NCBI GenBank assembly: GCA_002118135.1
Contig: BDIU01000216.1
Location: 166 to 64,165 of the forward strand
DNA from: Trebouxia sp. TZW2008
Taxonomy: Eukaryota; Chlorophyta; Trebouxiophyceae; Trebouxiales; Trebouxiaceae
Direction: 5' to 3'
DNA: 64,000 nucleotides
How positions within the stretch are numbered: the first letter of the stretch is position 1; each line of letters opens with the position of its first letter. The notes under the pieces were generated by a model, which had not been told where the DNA came from, ran no database searches, and saw only the letters and a program-made list of their open reading frames with translations. Below are positions 24,465-35,200 of this stretch, piece after piece. Made by a program: the position numbers and the translations under genes.

Positions 24465-27400
24465 TCATTTGTTGGCATATCGCCAAGGCCTGATAGCAAC
24501 CACGACTATGATAGCAATGATGATCAGGACCAAGACCAGACCGCAGCACATCCACTTGCGGGTGTTTTTCTGATATGTTTTGGCTTTGACAAGCTCATTT
24601 ACACCCGACTCCACATGATCTCTGGCTTTGCCGACCTGCAATGATGTGAGTGATCATTGACCACAGCGTCAATGTGAGCCGCTTTGGCATGAGACCAATA
24701 AGCAGCAGTCAAAGAAGTGCTGCTAGGCTCAGAAGAAAGTCACAGCTGTGTTGCAAAAGGCAACATGTCTGGCCACTGTAATTGACAGCTGGGTAAGGAA
24801 GATGACTGCACACCCACAACATACAGCAACTGCCGTGATGGCTTCAGCTCTGCTTGAACATGCCGGTTGATCTGAGTGTAGCAACCTCCTTCAGCAAAGG
24901 ACCTTTTGAAAGATGGCAAAACCCATGGCTCTATTTGCCACGGAGACAGACGCTGACCTGTTGTTCGATATTGTCCAGCATTTCCCCTTGCGCCTCAACC
25001 AAGACAGCCATGTCTAGGAAGACCTGATGCAGCTCCATGAGGCTCTTCTCAAGTTCCTTCACAGCTTCATGCCGCTCATTGATCTCTGCCAATGTGTCCA
25101 ACACCTGTAGGCAACCACACATCTCTGAATCCCATTAACTCCAGTCTCGAAAGCTGAACTAATCAATCAGCATCATTTCCTGCCCCTATAACCAACATCT
25201 GCAGGTGAACACAATCAGAGATTCTCAGACAGCTCCTTGACAGCCTCATGCTGCTCACTGATCTCTGCTAGCGAGTCCATTCCCTGTAGACACACATAAC
25301 CTCTTGTCAGCCTGTCAGTCTCCAGAACCAAAGCCCGCAAATGCAAAACTTACTTGTCTGCCAGTGTGTCCAACATCTAGTGGCGACGGCAGGCCCGTAA
25401 ATGTATGAATTTTCCAATCTCATTTACTGCAACCTTGTCTCTTGCCTGGTCACAGTGGTCTGACGTATTACGCATTGAACACGCGCCCAGCAAGTGCAAG
25501 CAAACCAGTGCTGCTGATAGTGGTGCTGTTGCTGCAGGGCCAAGACAACTACAGATGATGCTGTGGAGATCCAAAGCATCACAGCAAAGAAATCTAGCTA
25601 TGCTGGTCTCTGCACCAACAGCAGCAGCAGCAGCTGCAGCGACGCCTTCACTTGTGAGACAGAGGTATCAGGCATGTCTACTGCGCTGATGCAGTATTGC
25701 AGCATAGCTTGACTGTCAGTTAGACTAGTGGCAAGAAGATCACAATTGCAATGTCCCAGGACAGGCATCCCGAGTCTCAACATGCAATAGAATCAGTGTG
25801 AAACGCAAGTCATTGAGCAGTTGAGCACCACAAAATAAGACAAGCAAGGCTCAGCTCGACACGATAGCAGTTGATGCAGAGCACAAGGGCAAAACAGTGA
25901 GGGCAAGACAAACTTGGGCCAACCACACAGAGCACCTGCCTCAGAAGGAGTACTCTATGATTGTGACAAGGGCAAAACAGTGATAGAATGGACTCACATG
26001 TCCTCTACCTTGCTCTAGAATGGCCTTTTGGAAGATGGTTTCGCTCTCCCCAGTGTCAATCATGTTGTCTATCTCGGCCTCTGTGGGCTTCTTGCCCGTA
26101 ACAATATGCGCTCTTCGCTCCACAACCTCCCTACACATCCAGCAAAAATCACTTGAAAACTTATTGATTTCATGGACTCAGACACAGAGCAATCCCATGT
26201 CTCAGCAACTGAATTGAGTGCATCTGATCTGATTCTAAATGCCGCTGTGTCAGGTGACTTGTCATCCTGATGGTTTGGACCATTGCCAGACTCAGCAAGG
26301 CGCTGGCCAAAGCTGTAAAGGCACATGCAATTGCAGGTTGGCAATTTCGCAAGCCACATGGCAACTTTACTTTAGACAACGCACTGCTGAATGTATTGCT
26401 GCTGCAAAAGGGTGATGCTGCAAGTGTAGGCAGCTTGGTTGCGATAGGCAGGTAGTCACTCAAGACAAGATGACGAGCAGCACCTGTACTCATCTTGAAG
26501 CCTGAGCCGCAAGTTTTGGAACTCGCCCATGAGGTCCTTCAGCTTCTTGCACAAAGCTGCTGTGATGGCTGTGCGTGTCCTCTCACTTGAGGAGCCAGGC
26601 TCTGATCCCTTCAGCCAATCACACCACAATCTTCAGATCTTCTGTCAAGCCTTGACCGGTGATTGCAGTCGCAAGCCGAGTCAAGTATGTCATGCCTTTA
26701 AGCCATGTGAATTCACACTTTGCTCAAGCTGCTAAGACATGACAACTGTTCTGTCAAGGGGCGCATGCAACCCGAAGCATCAGAATGAATGCATGCCATC
26801 TAAGAATAAGGTGCAGCATTGCTATCTGCAGTGGACAACCCATGTACATGACTTGGTTGCAAACAAACCAGAGCTTTCAGTGTGAGCATGAGCACAAGAG
26901 GGCGCACTTTGGCAACCTTTGCTTGACAAGGCACGCTGAGTGCTGAAAGCTCACCTTGCGCTTGAGTGCAGCCTCATTCATCCTCCCTAGATTGTCTAAT
27001 CTGGCTTTTAGACTGTGCGCAATCTTGTTCACCTCATCTATATCATCCTGCACAGCTTAACCATGTCAAGGGCGGTGAAGGCAGGTTTCTTTGTGTCCAG
27101 CGATGTAAGCAAGCAAATGCACGCCGCAGCTAGTAGTCAAGTGGTCCTGAGGCCGTGTAAAGTTGTCATTGTGCTGAAGTGTTCCGCGCTATCTGCTCTG
27201 TTGGACGAATGTTTGAAACAGCTTCTGACAGAGTTGCATGCAGCCAATAATTTGCGACTGTGCATACCTAGCTGCTGGGTTCCAAAGGCTGCCTGGCAAT
27301 TGAATTTGATACATGGATGGATGATTGGACAAATGAAGAAATGATAGAATGACCGAACGAGTGAATGAGCGAATGAGTGAGGGAAGTGAAGGAGGAGCTG

Positions 27401-27961
27401 GAGTCTCAGGGCATGCAGGTGCTTCAAGACGCCATAAGCAAGATGTGTCAAGGCAATGGCATACCTGCATTCTTTCCCTGATTTCCTTCATCTCTGCTGA
27501 TCGGGTGATAGTCTTGGACCTCTCATGCGCTATCAGCAACTTTTCCTGATTCTTCTTGATGAGGCTCAACTGTGCCTGCAGCACAATAAACCACGCATGG
27601 AGCAATGTAAATAGTTCATAGTCACGACACGTCATCAACAAAAGCTGTGCGAAGTGGATTCCGTGACAGGATCCTGAGAGTGTAAAGCACAGGCAAACTG
27701 AGCAAAACACACCTTGATGGCTGTGACTTCCTTGAAAAAGTCCTCCATGTGCCTGTCTGTGGCATCAGCTTGCTGAACTGGTGCGGGCCCTGCTTCCAAG
27801 TCAGCTCCATTTGCCACTGCACCTGGCCTTGGCGTCCCTCCACCCTTTGATGCAGGGCAAAGTTAGTGTTGTAGCAAAGACACTTGCCAGATCTATAATG
27901 TCGGAACAGGACGAGGTGTGTAATGTTCATGTACCTGGACTGTTCCCAACAGGTCATTCAT
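24465..27961 (-). CDS. SYP1: Qa-SNARE syntaxin, plant SYP1-like
   Basis: Plasma-membrane-type syntaxin for vesicle fusion. Eight exons read high to low: 27961-27935, 27844-27713, 27575-27465, 27047-26955, 26599-26484, 26130-25998, 25104-24958, 24635-24465; phases close to 309 residues. Seen: start [10 protein letters not shown]-terminal Habc region with [29 protein letters not shown] and [42 protein letters not shown] and [22 protein letters not shown] helix [20 protein letters not shown] with Gln243 as the zero-layer residue; then [13 protein letters not shown] [10 protein letters not shown] and a single C-terminal membrane anchor of about 18 hydrophobic residues (285-301), leaving a short RPWRYANK tail. 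Order and spacing are those of plant SYP1 proteins. Confidence 0.95.
25195..25385 (-). repeat. Two echoes of syntaxin exon 7 start
   Basis: In the intron upstream of exon 7 on the minus strand, about 25289-25215 reads [20 protein letters not shown], matching the real [20 protein letters not shown] and preceded by CTACAG. A shorter copy at about 25380-25346 matches only the first codons (TTGGACACACTGGCAGA). The unit is about 110-180 bp. The functional copy is the one next to the exon body. Confidence 0.85.
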
Positions 27962-28440
27962 GTTTTGACAAGCGCTTGGAGGGCTGGAAAAGCGCTGAAC
28001 GATCGGTTGTCAGCTGAGTCGTGTGCGTCACTGAAGGTCAAGCAACACGGTTCGCTGAGAGCGCCAACTGTCGATGCAGCGGCCCAACGGATCCTGAGCT
28101 ATTGAGCCTCAGACCACTGCCTGACGGCTTGTTGCGAGAGTGCACAAACTGCTGCTCAGGCTCGGTGCCGCAAGCTTCGGATGGTCTACCCTGTCCTAGC
28201 CCAGGGCACCTTGCCACACGTCAGCTTGCAAACGCGCAGGGATATTTCGCACCAACTGTCGCAAGGAAGTCGAAGCCGAGCGCTCAGAAGTTGTAGCCAA
28301 TGAGGTTTACGCGAATTTGCACCGCGAAATAGTCATCGCTCTTGACGGGGGGGGGGGGGGGGTGTGGGGGGGGGCAATTGCAACAACAGAACGCCTGGAG
28401 CAATTCGCGCACCCAGTGCACAGGGTTGGTACAGGACAAT
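27962..28440. promoter_or_regulatory. Region upstream of syntaxin with a G-run
   Basis: Contains the likely syntaxin promoter and 5' UTR (CG-rich near 28000-28300). At 28348-28374 there is a run of 14 or more G followed by TGTGGGGGGGGG, able in principle to form G-quadruplex structures or to be an assembly-sensitive homopolymer. An open frame of 91 codons at 28021-28296 has no protein-like features and was not called. Confidence 0.4.
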
Positions 28441-28678
28441 GGGGATCCCGCCGCAGTACCTGTCGGTAGGCAGCATAGGCTTTGTGGCGGGCTGGATGAG
28501 CAGAGGAGGTAACTGTTCTGTATTGCGGCTACGCCACCTGCAGTCACCAAGCAAACTCTTATACAGAGCATGGCGGAGCTTTACTTGTGCTGCAGCTCTT
28601 ACCCTCGGAAAGCAAGTCGCTATTGCTGGCACAGTCGCAGTAGTGGGCGGGGTTGCAGTCAAGTTCCTGCACCACTGA
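28441..28678 (+). CDS. Possible small two-helix membrane protein
   Basis: Not recognised. An ATG at 28441 opens a 78-residue intronless frame starting MGIPPQYLSVGSIGFVAGWM and ending VAVVGGVAVKFLHH. It has two hydrophobic stretches, one near the start (VGSIGFVAGWM) and one at the end (QVAIAGTVAVVGGVAVKF), with a basic middle (RLRHL, YRAWR). Head to head with syntaxin. It could be a real short membrane protein, or the first part could contain a short unspliced intron at GGTAACTG. Support is composition and position only. Confidence 0.35.
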
Positions 28679-29295
28679 TCTTGGGAGCAGCTTGGCATTG
28701 GGCAGTACGATGTGTTTTGCCATTCTCCTGCCAGCTGGCCGGAAGTATGTTTCAGCACAGTCACATATTGTCAAGCTGTGGTCACTGTAAGCAGACCTGA
28801 CAGTTGCCAGAAGCGTTTAGTTTTCAGCTCAGCACCTATGCACCACCTACACCTTTTGTATCTGCTGAGATGCTCACCATGTCAGTGATGACCAAAGCAG
28901 CAATACGCAAACCACTGCTGTTGATAGACTAGCTTGTGTTTTGTCAGGCAGCATCAGTTATGCACAATTATGCCCATGTGTGTTCAGCCCGCCATCAGCA
29001 CATCTAGTCAGAAGCTCTGATACCAAAACGCACAGGCAGTCAGTCTGTGCTGCTTTTCTTGACTGAACACACTGCTCTTGTGCTTTCACCCCATTCAGCA
29101 AGCTTGATGACTCTTTCAGCTATTCATGTTTGAGACTCAGAGGTCCTTTGGGCATAAGAGTATCTGTGACACCACTCATACCTGGCCTGCTAAAAAGCTG
29201 CACAATTCCGCACAGCTGAGCTGATGCATATGCTGCACAATTGCGCACAGAATGTGGCGTGTACTGTTGCTGATGCTGCTGTCAGCTGTTCATGT
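28679..29295. other. Spacer before the Spinster-like gene
   Basis: 617 bp holding the 3' UTR of the MFS gene on the minus strand and any UTR of the small ORF. No gene, RNA or repeat family identified. Confidence 0.4.
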
Positions 29296-32200
29296 TCACG
29301 GACTAGATGCTTCAGCAAGTGACCCATGATGATGCACCATGGTTGCTGCTTCCATGTCAGACACAGGAGGTCCGACATTGCCAGTGTTGGACACAGTCAG
29401 TCTGTGCTGCTTTTCCAGACTCAACCGTTCCTCTTCTGGTCGATAATCAGTGCTCTTGACAAAGGCTCCACAGAAGAAGAGGACAGCAGCAACAATCAGG
29501 ATGAGGGTCAGCACCAGCATTGAGATTCTCCAATCCTGAATGTAGCCTGCAGCACATTGTATGCATGTCGATGCATGCCAAGTTACAGCAGTCACGCTGC
29601 TTGCATTTTGGGTGAAAGCATGCGGCGCACAATGTCACTCACATATCATTGCAGTGGACACAGCACAGGGTGATGATGGATGCAGTTAGCTGTGTAAGGC
29701 ACCAATACAGTGATTTCTCTTGTAAGGACACTCGATGTAAGGACATTCTCGTTGTAAGGACAGTGCAATTGGGGAGCAATTGCTGCGTTCTGGTGGGTGC
29801 AGTGGTCCCTCTGAGTCAGGACAGTTCCGATCTAAAGACAATTTTCTTGTCCTTACCAAAGCAGTCATTACAAAGAGAAGTCACTGTGTTGGATGCAGTA
29901 AGCTGTATCAAACACCAGTAACAGCATTAGCAGCGTACAGATTGGCCTGTGGCAGCTTCAAACTTCATTGCATTGCTTATACATGGTTCCACCGCCATAC
30001 AAGCTTGGCCACCTTCACTAACATGCTATGTCACAATGACCTGAAAAGGATGTTTTCAGCAGTGAAGCAAAAACAAGGGGCTCACCTTGCAAGAGTCCAA
30101 CTAGAGGTGGAGTGGGCACGTCACCCAAGACATGGCTTGCAATGGCAGACACTCCAGAGGCCAGCGGTCTCAATCTTGTTGGGACTGACCACACACTGCA
30201 GCACAGCAGTCAGTCAGCCAGTCAGTCAATCAGCCAGTCAGTCAGTCAGTCAGCCAGTCAGTCAGTCAGCCAGTCACTTGTCAGTCAGTCAGTCAGTCAT
30301 ATTCGCAGTCGTACCAATTCATTAGGGGGTAAGAGAATATGTTTGCTGGAATAGGCATCCAACGCGGTGTCATGCAGACAACGTGGGACAAGACTCATGC
30401 TGGTCTACTGCATGTGACTCTGCAACATTCATGATGGCGCCTTGGCCAGACATGAACATGGATCAGACATGCCTATTTAGGTCACACCAAACAGCTTCAG
30501 TTGTGGCAACAAGCGCGACAGCACAGGTTATTTAAAGGGAATTTGCTTATATGACTGCGCCGCTATGAGCGGTTCCAGCAAACATTGCAAGCCCTCCAAC
30601 AGCAAAGATGAGCATGAACCACACAAATTCGCTTGCAGTTGCCGGGGGCAAAACCAAACTGCTGTACGTGACATGAAGAGAATTCACGTCTAACAGTGAT
30701 TGCCATTATGGCAGTGACAGGTACGTCAAAGGAGAACTGCTTACATGACTGCGCCGCTAGGAGCGGTTCCAGCAAAGATTGCAAGCTCTCCGACAGCAAA
30801 GATGACCATGAACCACACAAAGCCGCTTGCAGTTGCTGGGGGCAGCCAAAACGCTGCCACTATAGTCAGAAACCCAATCACTGCACTCCAACCTGCATGC
30901 ACATACAGTACTACTCAATTGAATCATTGAAGCATGAACTCCCCAACATTGCACATGGCCATGAAACACATAAACCCACTTGGATTTGCTGGGGGTAACC
31001 AAAACGCTGCCACTATGGTCAAAAACCGATCACTGCATTCCAACCTGCATGCACCCACCAAAGGCACTATTACGTATTCAGTGCTCGTCTCAATCAAATA
31101 AGCACAGCAGGGCGTTTGGGCCCTGAGACAGCCAAGGTGTCCAACATGTGCCAGCGCAGCAGCACAGCCTTGATTGCACAAAGCCTGCTGGGCTTAGAAG
31201 TCTTGTTGTCAGTGATTGTTGTGTTTTTTTGTCGTTACTTCTGGGTTATTTACAGGCATGCGCAAGCTGATGACATGATAGATTTCACCAACTCAGACAT
31301 GCGACTAAGTTGCTGTACTCAGTACAGTGTACTGTATGAAGGAGCTGGTTTTACACAGAGCACCTCTTGCACCACCTAGTGGTTCCGTGCAAATTTGGTT
31401 CATCTTCACACCTTTATTCATTATATTTGTTCTACATGTGTGCTAGCCAGGCTCAACAGGCCCAGCTATGTATATACACGTCTTGGTAGCACTCTGTACC
31501 TGGCCGCAGCAGTGGCAATGGGCTTTGTTCTGGTGGGCAAGGCAGCCTACATCCCCTACTCACTCTTGACAGGATTGCCACGTTTTGAAAGATTGAGCAT
31601 GATGTAAAGTCAGGCTGGTTGGAGACAGTTGATTGCTCCAGAATGTACAGTAAGTTCTTTTTGCATGGACACTCAATGTAAGGACATTCTTGATGGAAAG
31701 ACAATGCATTTGGTAGCCAGTCACTGCATCCTGACTGCAGTGGTACCTTCAAGTAAGGACAATTTGATGTAAGGACAGTTTCTCGAGAAACAAGGCAGTC
31801 GTTACAAAGAGACATCACTCCACCTAGCTAAGCCTGCTGAGCCTGTCTAGCACACGTTTAGAATGAAATGAATGGATGAAAGTCAGGCACAGATTGGCAT
31901 CTCACAAACCTTTGAGCGCATTTGACCTGGGATCAATTAGTAGTTATAGCATGGGTAATGGCATGCTTGATATGATGACAAAACTGTGAAGCATTGTGGT
32001 GTTTATCTCAATTGACTGCACACATGTACATTGAGTCTTATCAATGTCAAACTGTGGAGCCTTGCCAGCGTCAAACTGTGGAGCCTTGTTGATGTCAAAC
32101 TGTGGATCAGCGTCGAACGGTGGAGCCTCATCAATGTCAATCCGTGGAGCCTTATCAACGTCAAAATGTGGAGCCTTATCAGCGTCGAACTGTGGACAAA

Positions 32201-35200
32201 CTGCATGATGCTATGGGGCAGCAACTACCACTCAGCAGGGTTGCATCCTTCCCAGGCAGTAAGATACAGACACATATTGGAACAAGCACAGCATCAGCAT
32301 GTGCAACAACAGATAGTAATTACTGTTGAGCAGCATGGCGCTCTTGATAGATGGACCCACCTGGTCTAGGGCCCAGCCCTTTAGCAGGGAGACATAGAGG
32401 AACAAACACAGCATCAGCATGAGAGATAATAGATAAGAAGTACCGTTGAGCAGCATGGCGTTCTTGATAGATGACCCCACCCGGTCTAGGGCCCAACCCC
32501 CGAGCAGGGTGGCTACCACAGCTGTGGCGATGGTCACACCTCCAAAGGTCAGGTCTATAGACTCCCTCCCTACCCCAAACAACTCATGTCCTGCCTGTGC
32601 AAAAAACACAAGAACGGGCCCCAATGGATAATGTCTTGACTTTGGTGGACAGCACAGGGATGACTTCCAACAAGTAACACTTTCATGACCCTGCAGGGTC
32701 TAGGGCATGATCTCTCAGCGTGGCCCTCGGCTGACAGCTGTGGCAATGGTTACACCACCAAAGGTCTATAGATTCACGCCCCACTCCAAACAGATTACGC
32801 CCTGCCTGCATACACCAAGACCAGAATCAAGACACAGTGCAGATTGCAACAATAACAGAATAGCTCCAAACAGTTCATGCCCTGCCTGCATACATCAAGA
32901 CCAGACCTTGAAAGAAACAGTGCAGAATGCAACAACAAATGAGTATCCCGAGACAGCTCATGTCCCGCCTGCACACAGCAACACCAAAGTGTGTGGGAAT
33001 GGCTGCGTCGCCTTTTGATGGTCACTGCTTTGCTGTTTGGCTGCACAAGGCAGTACCGCAAGGCTCAAATCTCAACTGAGCAATCCAGGGTTCGATACAG
33101 TTAGACTGGAAATTAGCTTAGGGCGAAAGTAGGAGTAGACGCCAGAGGCCCCTTGCACAGGACAGTACCCCAGGGCACTAATCCAAAGTGAGCAATCCAG
33201 GGTTTGATACAGGCTAGACTGGAAATCACCTGAGGGCCAAAGTAGTAGTAGACGCCAAAGGCCCCTTACACAGGACATTGCCGCAAGGCACAAATTCAAA
33301 ACTTTGCAATCCAGGGTTTGATACAGGCTAGACTGGAAATTACCTGATGGCCAAAGTAGGCGTGAACGCTGAAGGCCCCTTGCACAGGACAGTGCCGCAA
33401 GGCACAAATTCAAAACTGAGCAATCCAGGGTTTGACACAGTCTAGACTGGCAATCACCTGAGGGCCAAAGTAGTAGTAGACGCCAAAGGCCCCTTGCACA
33501 GGACATTGCCGCAAGGCACAAATTCAAAACTTAGCAATCCAGGGTTTGATACAGGCTAGACTGGAAATTACCTGATGGCCAAAGTAGGCGTGAACGCCAA
33601 AGGCCCCTTGCACAGGACAGTGCCGCAAGGCACAAATTCAAAAGTGAGCAATCCAGGGTTTGACACAGTCTAGACTGGCAATCACCTGAGGGCCAAAGTA
33701 GGAGTAGACGCCAAAGGCCCCTTGCACAGGACAGTAACCCAACGCACTGAAGAGGAAGGCTGGCTGCTGACACAGTACACAAATATCGTCCCACAGGGAA
33801 TTGGCAATAGCCAAAGGCGCTGCCGCATCACCTCCCAACAGCGGCGCATTCAGATCTGCCAGCACCAGACAGCTGGTTAGAACGACCTGAGAATGAATGC
33901 AAAACAAGCGAAAGTGTCAGCAAACAAGTGCATATGGGCATTTCAACTGCTTTGTCAGTATGAGTGTCAGCAATCAACTGGATATCTGGACAATCCACTT
34001 TGTGGTCAAAGGTGCTGTCAGTACAGCAGTCATTGCCTCCCTTCAGGCACACAGATCAAGATCAAATGGTTGAGTTTAGCACAGGACCAAACCGGTTGGA
34101 GACAGCTGCATGCTCCATTACATACCTAGCTGGGCCTGCTGAGCCTGTCTAGCACACGTTTAGAATGAATGAATTGAATGAAAAGCCATCACCTAGGCAG
34201 TTCAACGCTTGGTGAGTGACCTGACCTGTGTATGGCTCAGCGTCTTCACCATGTGCGCAGACTGATAAGCTCCTCCAAAAACAGCCATAACATCACAGGC
34301 ACACAAAAGCATTCATTGCCAAGAGCCCTTCACAAATGGTGAGTGACCTGACCTGTGTGTGGCTCAGCCTCATCATCATGCATGGTGCGCAGACTGATGG
34401 GCTCCACCAAGAATAGCCATAACACCACAGGCACACAAACTGCCGCCTGCACTGCATCTTAGCCATTGAGCGTCCACCATTGTACGCATGATCGACAACG
34501 AGTGCATGCCATTGTCGTTCTGCACCTAGTGGGTTGTACACAGAAACAGCCAGAATACCACAGGCACACAAACCCCAGCCTGCACTGTAGCTTAGCCATT
34601 GAACGTCCATTATTGCACTCATAGCATTGGGAGTGTAAACCTCAGTGTGTATACAGACAGCCATAACACCACAGGCACACAACCTCGGCCTGCACTGCAG
34701 CTTAAACATTCACTGTCCATTATTGTACAGATGGCATTGTCAGTCATCGCAGTGGGATGCCGATACAGACAGCCATAACACCACAGGCACATAAACCCCA
34801 GCCTACACTGCATCTTAGCCGTTGAACGTCGATTTTGCACTCATGGCATTGGGAGTGTGAACCTCAGTGTGTATACAGACAGCCATAACACCACAGGCAC
34901 ACAACCCCGGCCTGCACTGCAGCTTAAACATTCACTGTCCGTCATTGTACAGATGGCATTGTCAGTCATCGCAGTGGGATGCCTATACAGACAGCCATAA
35001 CACCACAGGCACATGAGCCCCAGCCTGCACTGCATCTTAGCCGTTGAACGTCCATTTTGCACTCATGGCGTTGGGACTGTGAACCTCAGTGTGTATACAG
35101 ACAGCCATGACACCACAGGCACACAACCCCGGCCTGCACTGCAGCTTAAACATTCACTGTCCGTCATTGTACACGTGGCATTGTCAGTGATCCCAGTGGG

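Larger units (their letters stand above)
31439..31880. repeat. Dispersed repeat R2, broken by a MITE
   Basis: R2 consensus contains GGTTGGAGACAG(C/T)TG...CTCCA, then TAGCT(G)GGCCTGCTGAGC and CTGTCTAGCACACG, followed by TTTAGAATGAATGAA. It occurs intact at 34080-34178 and inverted at 51187-51275. Here its left half is at 31612-31643 and its right half at 31822-31875, with MITE copy C between. An inverted fragment of the right half also lies at 31439-31475. The GAATGAATGAA tail is SINE-like, but no polymerase III boxes were confirmed. Confidence 0.7.

Noticed and set aside
28021..28296. 91-codon frame upstream of the small ORF
   Set aside because: No domain or composition bias; lies in CG-rich divergent promoter DNA where long frames arise by chance.
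32003..32369. Leu/Arg/Thr-rich reading frames
   Set aside because: Translation of a 22-24 bp minisatellite inside the MFS intron.
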